Source: Limivivens faecihominis (lineage in GTDB: Bacteria > Bacillota > Clostridia > Lachnospirales > Lachnospiraceae). From it: a DNA stretch of 64,000 nucleotides. Position numbers and translations under genes: made by a program. Below the pieces are notes generated by a model, which was given only the letters and a program-made list of their open reading frames with translations, did not search any database and was not told where the DNA came from. Shown piece by piece: positions 8,818-15,208 of the stretch. Each line of letters opens with the position of its first letter. The stretch's first letter is position 1. Location: NCBI RefSeq assembly GCF_020686945.1, contig NZ_JAJEPR010000005.1, forward strand, positions 118,072-182,071, in the 5' to 3' direction.

Positions 8818-10208
8818 TTGACACCTTCCCGTGTATCTTCCAGCACGATTCCTTTGGAAAGAAGTTCATTGCGGATCTCGTCTGCTCTTGCAAAGTTTCT
8901 TGCCTTTCTGGCTGCCTGACGTTCCTCAATGAGAGCTTCGATATCAGCATCCAGCATTTCTTCTTTCTTCTCAGCGATGAGACCCAGCACATCGGAAAGG
9001 GAAACGATCTTTTCTTTCAGGGCAGAAAGGAAGGCTTTTGAGCTTTCCTCGCCGGCATGGGTATTTGCAAAACGAACCAGCTCAAAAATAGCGGCCAGAG
9101 CGTCCGCCGTGTTGAGGTCGTCATCCATGGCGGCATCAAATTTTTCTTCATAGGAAGAAAGCTGAGAAACCAGCTCTTTTTCTTCCTCTGTCAGCTCCTC
9201 TGCGCTGGCATTTGCCAGGAGATGATTCAGGTTGCCCACGGCGTTCTGAATACGCTCCAGAGAGTTTCTGGAGGCTTCCATCAGCTCGGCGCTGAAGTTT
9301 AAGGGACTTCTGTAATGAGCGCTCAGCATGAAGAGACGCAGCACCTGAAGATCGTATTTCTCGCCGATCTCACGAACAGTAAAGAAATTGCCCAGAGATT
9401 TGCTCATCTTCCGGTTGTCGATGTTCAGGAAAGCGTTGTGGAGCCAGTAGCGGGCAAAGGGCACGCCGTTGCAGCATTCGCTCTGGGCAATCTCGTTCTC
9501 ATGATGCGGGAAGATCAGATCCTCGCCGCCGGCATGTATATCGATCTCCTCACCCAGATATTTTTTTGACATGACGGAGCACTCAATATGCCAGCCGGGA
9601 CGGCCGTCGCTCCAGGGTGAAGGCCAGGAGGGCTCGCCCTCTTTTTTCGGTTTCCAGAGAACGAAATCCAGGGGATCTTCCTTCTGATCCTCACCAGTCA
9701 CGAGAAGGGAACGGCCGCCGCTTCTCAGATCGTCCAGATTTTTGTGGGAAAGTTTTCCGTACTCGGAGAATTTGCGGGTGCGGAAATAAACGGTGCCGTT
9801 TACATTGTAGGCATAGCCTTTTTCCATGAGAGTAGAAATCATCTCCACCATTCCGCCGATCTCCTCGGTAGCCTTGGGATGGGTGGTCGCGGGTTTGACG
9901 TTCATTCCAGCCATATCTTTCTGACACTCTTTGATGTAACGCTCGGAAACTTCTTTGGAGGAAACGCCTTCCTCGTTGGCTTTTGCGATGATTTTATCAT
10001 CCACATCGGTAAAGTTGGACACATAGTTGACCTCGTAGCCCTTGTGCTCCATGTAACGGCGGGCTGTGTCAAAAACGATCATCGGGCGGGCATTTCCGAT
10101 ATGGATAAAGTTATAAACCGTGGGGCCGCAGACGTACATCTTGACCTTTCCCGGCTCCAGCGGCACAAATTCTTCTTTTTTCTTTGTCAGTGTGTTGTAT
10201 AATTTCAT
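8802..10208 (-). CDS. cysS: Cysteine--tRNA ligase
   Basis: 468 residues from ATG 10208 behind AGGAGATC. Class I synthetase charging tRNA-Cys. MYVCGPTVYNFIHIGNARP carries the first Zn-binding Cys and HIGH-like motif; GWHIECSVMS and the HAGGEDLIFPHHENE stretch give the remaining zinc ligands; KMSKSLGNFFT is the KMSKS loop. The C-terminal DALR-like helical region ends EDTREGVKWKRA. Second gene of the T-box-controlled operon, 22 bp after ispF, so its expression should rise when uncharged tRNA-Cys accumulates. Confidence 0.97.
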   Translation of the reverse strand: MKLYNTLTKKKEEFVPLEPGKVKMYVCGPTVYNFIHIGNARPMIVFDTARRYMEHKGYEVNYVSNFTDVDDKIIAKANEEGVSSKEVSERYIKECQKDMAGMNVKPATTHPKATEEIGGMVEMISTLMEKGYAYNVNGTVYFRTRKFSEYGKLSHKNLDDLRSGGRSLLVTGEDQKEDPLDFVLWKPKKEGEPSWPSPWSDGRPGWHIECSVMSKKYLGEEIDIHAGGEDLIFPHHENEIAQSECCNGVPFARYWLHNAFLNIDNRKMSKSLGNFFTVREIGEKYDLQVLRLFMLSAHYRSPLNFSAELMEASRNSLERIQNAVGNLNHLLANASAEELTEEEKELVSQLSSYEEKFDAAMDDDLNTADALAAIFELVRFANTHAGEESSKAFLSALKEKIVSLSDVLGLIAEKKEEMLDADIEALIEERQAARKARNFARADEIRNELLSKGIVLEDTREGVKWKRA

Positions 10209-10230
10209 GTTCGATCTCCTTTTCCTGTAT

Positions 10231-10770
10231 TTAGCGCCTGCATCCCGGACAGCTGCCGCAGCCTGAAAGCGCGTCCCGGTCTGAACCGGCATAATCCATA
10301 AGCCCCACCAGAGAGCAGATGGCCTGAGATGCCATCCCTTCACCGGTTCCGGTAAAACCCAGGCCCTCTTCCGTCGTGGCTTTGAGGTTCAGACGGTTCT
10401 CCTCAATTCCCAGAGCCCCGGCAACATTTTTCGTCATCTCTTCCATGTAAGGACGAAGCTTCGGCCTCTGGGCAATGACCGTCGCATCGATATTTTCGAT
10501 GACATAATTGTTTTCGTCCAGAAGCTTTGCCACATGTTTTAAAAGCTCCACGCTGGAGATGCCTTTATACTGAGGATCCGTATCCGGAAAATGCTTGCCG
10601 ATATCTCCCAGAGCCGCTGCTCCCAAAAGAGCATCCATGATCGCATGGATCAGGACATCCGCATCCGAATGGCCCAGAAGTCCTTTCTCATAAGGAATCT
10701 CCACGCCACCCAGGATCAGTTTTCTGCCTTCCACCAGGCGATGGACATCATATCCCATTCCTACCCGCAT
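10231..10770 (-). CDS. ispF: 2-C-methyl-D-erythritol 2,4-cyclodiphosphate synthase with Cys-rich tail
   Basis: 179 residues. MEP-pathway enzyme of isoprenoid synthesis. MGYDVHRL at the start supplies zinc ligands Asp and His; LGHSDADVLIHAIMDALLGAAALGDIGKHFPDTDP and ATTEEGLGFTGTGEGMA are the other active-site segments. Usual length is ~157; here about 20 extra residues end in SGCGSCPGCRR, a CxxCxxC cluster not part of the family core. It is the first gene after the Cys T-box leader, which is unusual because its product is not a cysteine-pathway enzyme. The physical link to cysS explains that. Confidence 0.95.
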   Translation of the reverse strand: MRVGMGYDVHRLVEGRKLILGGVEIPYEKGLLGHSDADVLIHAIMDALLGAAALGDIGKHFPDTDPQYKGISSVELLKHVAKLLDENNYVIENIDATVIAQRPKLRPYMEEMTKNVAGALGIEENRLNLKATTEEGLGFTGTGEGMASQAICSLVGLMDYAGSDRDALSGCGSCPGCRR

Positions 10771-10788
10771 TGTTCTGCTCCTTTCTTA

Positions 10789-11064
10789 TAATAAAAAAAG
10801 AACCACTCCATCTCTCCATTAGAGACGAAATGATCCGCGGTTCCACTCTACTAAAGATCTAATGATCTTCACTCTTCCTGCATGTAACGTATGCGCTACG
10901 GACCAGGTTGGGGCTCTCGCCGTTCTCCTGATCAGCTCCCGGATGCACTTTCAAAAAACCTTCCCCGAAAACTGCTTTCAGCCAGTGGCAGTTTCTCTCT
11001 GACGGAGCTTTTGTTCTTCTACTCTTTCCGTTCTCTGCTTTTTATCTATGAGATTTTCTTCACA
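10789..11064 (-). promoter_or_regulatory. T-box riboswitch leader, cysteine specifier (TGC)
   Basis: On the minus strand the conserved T-box AGAGTGGAACCGCG (10850-10837) precedes a competing terminator (CGTCTCT/GAGAGATG inner stem inside GAACC/GGTTC, then seven T) ending near 10793. A specifier-loop codon TGC (10947-10945) sits before ATCCGGGAGCTG in the 3' side of a long Stem I. TGC is a Cys codon and cysS is in the operon, so uncharged tRNA-Cys should promote antitermination of ispF-cysS-mrnC-rlmB. The specifier was assigned by position by eye, not by covariance. Confidence 0.85.
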
Positions 11065-11070
11065 GTAACC

Positions 11071-11099
11071 AGTTTATTCATTCCCTGCGGGTTTGTCAA
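11071..11099 (-). promoter_or_regulatory. Promoter of the T-box operon
   Basis: -35 TTGACA (11094-11099), 17-bp spacer, -10 TAAACT (11071-11076). Gives a leader of roughly 290 nt before ispF. Confidence 0.75.
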
Positions 11100-11113
11100 T
11101 CCTTTTTTCCTTA

Positions 11114-11146
11114 CAAAAAAGACCTCCCGGTTTCCCGGAAGGCCTT
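11114..11146 (-). terminator. Terminator after the repeat lipoprotein gene
   Basis: GGCCTTCCGG-GAAA-CCGGGAGGTC stem then TTTTTT on the minus strand, 18 bp after the stop codon. The other strand also ends in a short T run. Confidence 0.85.
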
Positions 11147-11163
11147 TTCGATATTCCAAAAAA

Positions 11164-11442
11164 TTATGCCTCAGTAGCTGCCTCGGTGCTTGCTGCCTCG
11201 GTTGCTGCTTCTGTAGCTGCCTCAGTTGCTTTCTCAGTAGCTGCCTCGGTTGCCTTCTCAGTAGCTGCCTCAGTTGCTGCAGTAGTAGCTGCCTCAGTTG
11301 CTGCAGTGGTAGCTGCTTCAGTAGCTGCAGTGGTAGCTGCCTCGGTAGCTTTCTCAGTCTCTTTTGTTTTGCTTCCGCAACCTACTGCCATAAGAGATGC
11401 AACAGCTGCAACCATAACTAATGCCATAACTTTTTTCTTCAT
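11164..11442 (-). CDS. Small Ala/Thr/Glu-repeat lipoprotein, function unknown
   Basis: 92 residues behind GAGGAGG. MKKKVMALVMVAAVASLMAVGC is a lipoprotein signal with lipid-modified Cys22. The mature ~70 residues contain only G, S, K, T, E, A: after GSKTKETEK come repeats of ATEA and ATTA to the very end (TEAATEA). No folded domain is possible from this composition. Such stretches normally serve as spacers between the lipid and a binding domain, but here the stop is followed at once by a terminator. It has its own promoter (11508-11536). Either a stand-alone surface spacer or the remains of a larger lipoprotein. Confidence 0.8.
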   Translation of the reverse strand: MKKKVMALVMVAAVASLMAVGCGSKTKETEKATEAATTAATEAATTAATEAATTAATEAATEKATEAATEKATEAATEAATEAASTEAATEA

Positions 11443-11507
11443 AGTTTTTTCCTCCTCATTAGCGATTCCTTAAGGGATCGCACCTGTTCTTCTAAATTAC
11501 GTCGCTT

Positions 11508-11536
11508 ATCTTATCACTTTTAAATTCAAATGTCCA
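11508..11536 (-). promoter_or_regulatory. Promoter of the repeat lipoprotein
   Basis: -35 TGGACA (11531-11536), 17-bp spacer, -10 TAAGAT (11508-11513). The 5' leader contains an almost perfect palindrome GCGATCCCTTAAGGAATCGC (11461-11480) about 20 bp before the start codon. Confidence 0.6.
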
Positions 11537-11606
11537 TGGTTTTTTCATAAAATATCAGAGAAAATTTCCTTAAATTTCTTAATTTTTTTTAAGTTTTGCA
11601 CAAAAA

Positions 11607-12902
11607 TCATCTTTTTTTCTTTACTAAGGCATAATCTACGATATGATTTTTTACATTCATGACTTCAATCGTCAAATGCTCTGATTCACAGACAAAATGC
11701 TCTCCTTCTTCCGGAATCCGGCCGATCAGCTCCGAGATAAAACCGCTGAAGGTATCGTAGGTTTCCGTCGGAAGTTTTTCATCAAAACATTCTGCCACGT
11801 CCTCCAGACTCGTATCTCCCTGGATTCTCCAGGTGTTCTCATCCAGCTTCTCGATATCCGCCGGTTCTGCCGGGCCTTTTTCCTCCTCCAGATCTCCCAC
11901 CAGCGTCTCAATCAAGTCATGGATCGTCACAATACCAAACATGCAGCCGTATTCATCCAGCACCACTGCAAAATAATGGCGTGTCTGTTTCATCTGATTG
12001 AAAAGAGCGTTGGCTCTCATCTCCTCCGGGACAAAGAAGGGCTTTTCCACCGCCTGTTTCATGATAAAATCCCGGTCCTTCTGTTCAGAACGGAAATAAA
12101 TCTTCGTATTTAGGATTCCGATAATATCATCCTGATCTTCCCCGCAGATCGGATAATAGGTGTGGCGGCTCTTTTGAATAATCTCCGCCCACTCCTCCTC
12201 GCTGTCTTCCATATAAAGACAGACAGCTTCTCTTTTATGGGTGCTGATCTGGCCTGCCGTCGTATCGTCAAACTCAAAAATATTTTTGATCATCCAGCTT
12301 TCTTCTTCCTGGATTGTTCCCTGCTCGTTTCCTTCCGCCAGCATCATCCGGATATCTTCCTCCGTCACCACGACCTCTTCCTCATTGGGATTGATACCCA
12401 TCAACCTTAAGACAAGGTTGGTGGAAGCTGTCAGAAGCCAGACCAGCGGGGCAAAGGCCACTGACACGCCATAGAGCAGACCGGACATTCCAAGGGCCAG
12501 CTTCTCCGTCTTTTTCATCGCGATCCGTTTGGGAACCAGCTCACCGAAGACAAGACTGAAATACGTCAAAATTAAAGTGATAACCAAAACCACAATGGAA
12601 CGCAGCACCTGCTCCGGCAGGGCAACTCCCAGTTCTCTCAGTTTCCTGATAAGAGGGTCTGCAAAATGATCCGCCGCGAAGGCGCCGCCCAAAAGACCCG
12701 CCAGGGTGATGGCCACCTGGATCGTTGACAAAAATTTCGCCGGCTGTTCCGTCAGGGCGGAAATTTTTCCCGCCTTTTTATTTCCTTCCTGGACCATGTG
12801 CTTTAATTTGGTCTCATTCATGGAGATCACTGCGATCTCCGCACTGGCAAAAATGGCATTGATAAAAATAAGTACCGCCTGTAAAATAACTGCTTCTATC
12901 AT
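11607..12902 (-). CDS. CorC/HlyC (CNNM) family membrane protein with CBS pair
   Basis: 431 residues. DUF21/CNNM transmembrane domain (1 to ~190; starts IFINAIFASAEIAVISMNETKLK, with GELVPKRIAM), then two CBS domains (about 200-335, including TIHDLIETLVGDLEEE), then a C-terminal CorC_HlyC domain (DTYDTFSGFISELIGRIP). Such proteins are linked to Mg2+/Co2+ efflux, and the old name 'hemolysin' is not a safe function. A second member lies at 38683-39972 on the other strand. Start ATG 12902 behind GGAGAAG. The end has no clear terminator before 11536. Confidence 0.88.
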   Translation of the reverse strand: MIEAVILQAVLIFINAIFASAEIAVISMNETKLKHMVQEGNKKAGKISALTEQPAKFLSTIQVAITLAGLLGGAFAADHFADPLIRKLRELGVALPEQVLRSIVVLVITLILTYFSLVFGELVPKRIAMKKTEKLALGMSGLLYGVSVAFAPLVWLLTASTNLVLRLMGINPNEEEVVVTEEDIRMMLAEGNEQGTIQEEESWMIKNIFEFDDTTAGQISTHKREAVCLYMEDSEEEWAEIIQKSRHTYYPICGEDQDDIIGILNTKIYFRSEQKDRDFIMKQAVEKPFFVPEEMRANALFNQMKQTRHYFAVVLDEYGCMFGIVTIHDLIETLVGDLEEEKGPAEPADIEKLDENTWRIQGDTSLEDVAECFDEKLPTETYDTFSGFISELIGRIPEEGEHFVCESEHLTIEVMNVKNHIVDYALVKKKR

Positions 12903-12931
12903 TTCTTCTCCTTCAAATTTTTTACATCAGA

Positions 12932-12982
12932 ATAAACATAAAGAGGTATAGCCTCCGGAAAACTCTCCGCAGACTATACCTC
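12932..12982 (-). terminator. Terminator downstream of the Val-Met-Gly tRNA cluster
   Basis: AGGTATAG(T)CTGCGGA / TCCGGAGGCTATACCT long stem, then CTTTATGTTTATT, minus strand. It ends the tRNA transcript about 115 nt past tRNA-Gly and 30 bp before the CorC-like start. Confidence 0.7.
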
Positions 12983-13065
12983 CTAGTTATTCATAATGCT
13001 ACATGAAGCAGTTGTTCTGTCCTTATGGTTATCTCCATCGGAACTGTCGTCCATGTATTACTCAC
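12983..13065 (-). other. Possible small ORF(s) between tRNA-Gly and its terminator
   Basis: Two overlapping short frames. ATG 13054 to TAG 12983 gives 23 residues (MDDSSDGDNHKDRTTASCSI...). GTG 13065 to TGA 12991 gives 24 residues (MSNTWTTVPMEITIRTEQLL...). AAGGAG lies directly before the GTG and 13 nt before the ATG, so neither has ideal spacing. It is transcribed with the tRNAs. No family recognised; may be noncoding spacer. Confidence 0.2.
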
Positions 13066-13094
13066 GCTCCTTCATTAATAATATATATAGAAAG

Positions 13095-13165
13095 AGCAGG
13101 TAGCGGGAATCGAACCCGTCTCTCCAGCTTGGGAAGCTAGCGTTCTACCGATGAACTATACCTGC
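13095..13165 (-). tRNA. tRNA-Gly (CCC)
   Basis: 71 nt. Acceptor GCAGGTA/TACCTGC, anticodon loop TTCCCAA with CCC, T-arm ACGGG-TTCGATT-CCCGC (outermost T-stem pair is A/C), discriminator T. CCA is not encoded. Confidence 0.92.
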
Positions 13166-13208
13166 AATTTGAAAAAAGATGATGACAAGCTCTGCCATCA
13201 TCTTGTAG

Positions 13209-13282
13209 TAGCGGAAGGGAGATTTGAACTCTCGACACCACGGGTATGAACCGTGTGCTCTAGCCAACTGAGCTATTCCGCC
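13209..13282 (-). tRNA. tRNA-Met (CAT), elongator type
   Basis: 74 nt. Acceptor GGCGGAA/TTCCGCT with a G-T first pair, anticodon loop TTCATAC. The paired first base and the overall match to elongator tRNA-Met (GGCGG...CCGCTA) argue against initiator or the Ile2 type. CCA is not encoded. Confidence 0.9.
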
Positions 13283-13289
13283 AGATTCA

Positions 13290-13362
13290 TGGGGCCTATA
13301 GGGCTCGAACCTATGACCCTCTGCTTGTAAGGCAGATGCTCTCCCAGCTGAGCTAAGACCCC
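13290..13362 (-). tRNA. tRNA-Val (TAC)
   Basis: 73 nt. Acceptor GGGGTCT/AGGCCCC, anticodon loop CTTACAA with TAC, T-arm ATAGG-TTCGAGC-CCTAT, discriminator A. First gene of the three-tRNA transcript, 7 bp before tRNA-Met. Confidence 0.94.
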
Positions 13363-13406
13363 ATGTAAGCTGTCATTCCGTTTTCATCACTTCCTGACGC
13401 TCACTC

Positions 13407-13435
13407 AGTATACTATAGACTTTTGGAAATGTCAA
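13407..13435 (-). promoter_or_regulatory. Promoter of the Val-Met-Gly tRNA cluster
   Basis: Near-consensus: -35 TTGACA (13430-13435), 17-bp spacer, -10 TATACT (13407-13412), about 45 bp before tRNA-Val. Confidence 0.85.
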
Positions 13436-13444
13436 GGGAATTTT

Positions 13445-14296
13445 TCAAATTTTTTCAACAAATTCTACTTTTTCTCCGTCGGGCCCGCTGACAAAGAAAA
13501 AACGAATTCCTTTTTCCAGAAGAGGAAGCTCCTGAATCGTGTGATTCCGCATGGAAAAACCGCTCTTTTTCGCCTCGTCAAAGGCTTCCCGGGCATTTCT
13601 TACCCGCAGGGCAATGTGGTCGAGTCTTCCCTCTTTTCGCTGTCTCAGCTCTTCCAGTCCAGAACCGATCATTTCCAATACCTCAATGACAAAGCCGGCC
13701 TTTTCCAGATAATGAATCTGAATATCGCCTTCCGGTGTGGACAGATACCCTCTGCTGATAGTACGGAAACCCATCTTTCCATAAAAGTTTTCCGTACTCT
13801 CCATATTTTCTACCTTCAGTGCCAGATGAGACCAGCCGGTAAGTCCGGATTTTCCATGATAAGCAAGGGCCTCATCCCGGCAGAACTCCAGAACCTCCCC
13901 GCCGGGGCCGTAAAAATTGATCCCCCGCACGCCTTTTTCTCCCAGGTGCTCATAGAACGTCAGCCCCTCCGGCGTTGACAGATGAACCTTCAGTCCTTTT
14001 TCCTTCGCAAGAGCAGCCTCCCTCTCAAGCTCCGGCGCCTCCATGGCAAAATGATCCCATTTTCCATTGCTCAGATGAGCAGCCTCATCTTTCAGTCTTC
14101 CTGCCGGTTCCACCAGTTCTAATACCAGATTTTCTTTTTTTAGAAGAGCGATCTCTGTTCTCCCGTTCATCACCACGATCCGCTGCTGGATTTTCTCAAA
14201 GCCGAGTTTCTCCTCATACCAGGCCACATCCCGTTTCAGATCTCCCGTCAGGATCCCCAGATGATCCACTCCAATGATCTCATTTTCCAAACTCAT
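13445..14296 (-). CDS. VOC superfamily protein with two glyoxalase/dioxygenase-like modules
   Basis: 283 residues made of two vicinal-oxygen-chelate modules, each ~130 residues. The first begins IIGVDHLGILTGDLKRDVAWYEEKLGF, the second GWSHLALKVENMESTENFYGKMGF. Metal-ligand His residues are visible at the starts (DHLG, SHLA) and in DHFAME and DHIALRV, with Glu in FVEKI and LEFC. The layout resembles CatE-type ring-cleaving dioxygenases and glyoxalases, but the substrate cannot be told. It stands alone after the tRNA cluster, with its own ribosome site GGGGAAGG. Confidence 0.8.
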   Translation of the reverse strand: MSLENEIIGVDHLGILTGDLKRDVAWYEEKLGFEKIQQRIVVMNGRTEIALLKKENLVLELVEPAGRLKDEAAHLSNGKWDHFAMEAPELEREAALAKEKGLKVHLSTPEGLTFYEHLGEKGVRGINFYGPGGEVLEFCRDEALAYHGKSGLTGWSHLALKVENMESTENFYGKMGFRTISRGYLSTPEGDIQIHYLEKAGFVIEVLEMIGSGLEELRQRKEGRLDHIALRVRNAREAFDEAKKSGFSMRNHTIQELPLLEKGIRFFFVSGPDGEKVEFVEKI

Positions 14297-14383
14297 AAAC
14301 CTTCCCCTTTCTGCCGCTGTTATTTACTGCCAGTATAACACATTTTTTTCGTATTCGCGTCATATTTTTCCAGCGGCAGCGTT

Positions 14384-14911
14384 TTATTCATTAGAACGAT
14401 GAAGCTTCAGGAATTTTCCCAGCGCCCGGTTCCGGTTTCTATCCAGGTACTTCAGTATCACGCCGGTATTTACCATGTCCCTCTGACGAGGCGGCAGTTT
14501 CCGGTATTCCCCAAGACTGCTCCACCAGTAATCTTCCGGTTTCAGAGCCAGCTTCTGTTCTATCGCGATCATATGGATCCTGCGGCAGCTTTCGATGAGT
14601 TCTTCGTGATCCATCAGTTCCCGGGACTTGTTTTTCCGTACAAGCTGCACTTCCTCGCCTTTATGATGCGCGCTGTAATGGGCGGCGAAATTCTTCACCA
14701 CGGCATCTGCCGCTTCGGCAAGCTTTCCCTCCGAATCGCCCAGCACCAGAAAATGGCATTCCTCGTCGGTAACGCAAAAAGCAAAAATATCCAGCTCCTT
14801 TTCCTTTTTCTGCTCCTCTACCAGATCCAGGAATTTTTTCTTATCCCGCTCATCTGCAAAGGGCTGATTTTCAGCCCGCAGAACATCGTGACAAACCTTC
14901 ATCTTATCCAT
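14384..14911 (-). CDS. Degenerate IS200/RAYT-like (Y1 transposase) domain protein
   Basis: 175 residues behind AAAAGGAGAAG. The pattern follows the Y1_Tnp/REP-associated transposase family: HDVLRAENQPFADERDKKKFLDLVEEQKKE, then the segment DIFAFCVTDEECHFLVLG that normally reads 'YCLMDNHVHLLL', and late 'PEDYWWSSLGEYRKL' matching 'Y.WSS...Y'. The HUH metal motif has become ECHFLV, so the first His is lost, and the usual catalytic region is shortened. This suggests an inactive or repurposed transposase-like protein. No flanking insertion sequence ends were seen. Confidence 0.7.
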   Translation of the reverse strand: MDKMKVCHDVLRAENQPFADERDKKKFLDLVEEQKKEKELDIFAFCVTDEECHFLVLGDSEGKLAEAADAVVKNFAAHYSAHHKGEEVQLVRKNKSRELMDHEELIESCRRIHMIAIEQKLALKPEDYWWSSLGEYRKLPPRQRDMVNTGVILKYLDRNRNRALGKFLKLHRSNE

Positions 14912-15157
14912 TCTTCTTCTCCTTTTCGTTTTGTCCCGATGACAGAGCTTCCTGTGTCAAAAGCACAAAATTTATTAAGAAAAGTATAGTATATACCTTG
15001 CTATTATTCAAGCAATTCTTTATTTCTGCAACAATAAGTTGCACAGAATGGATTGTTTATAAAAGTGCGTCAAAAAATACTTTTTTTCGTTTAAAAATGT
15101 TTCATAACGTTGCAGGCGTTGCCTTTTTTCCGCCCCAACTCTTCTTTCCCATGCAAA

Positions 15158-15193
15158 CAGCCCCTCAGTCAGATTCTTCCAACTGAGGGGCTG
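15158..15193 (-). terminator. Terminator after purL
   Basis: CAGCCCCTCAGT / ACTGAGGGGCTG perfect stem 15 bp past the purL stop. The T-tail is better on the plus strand (CCCTTTTATT) than on the minus (TTTGC). Confidence 0.65.
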
Positions 15194-15208
15194 TCCCTTT
15201 TATTATCT

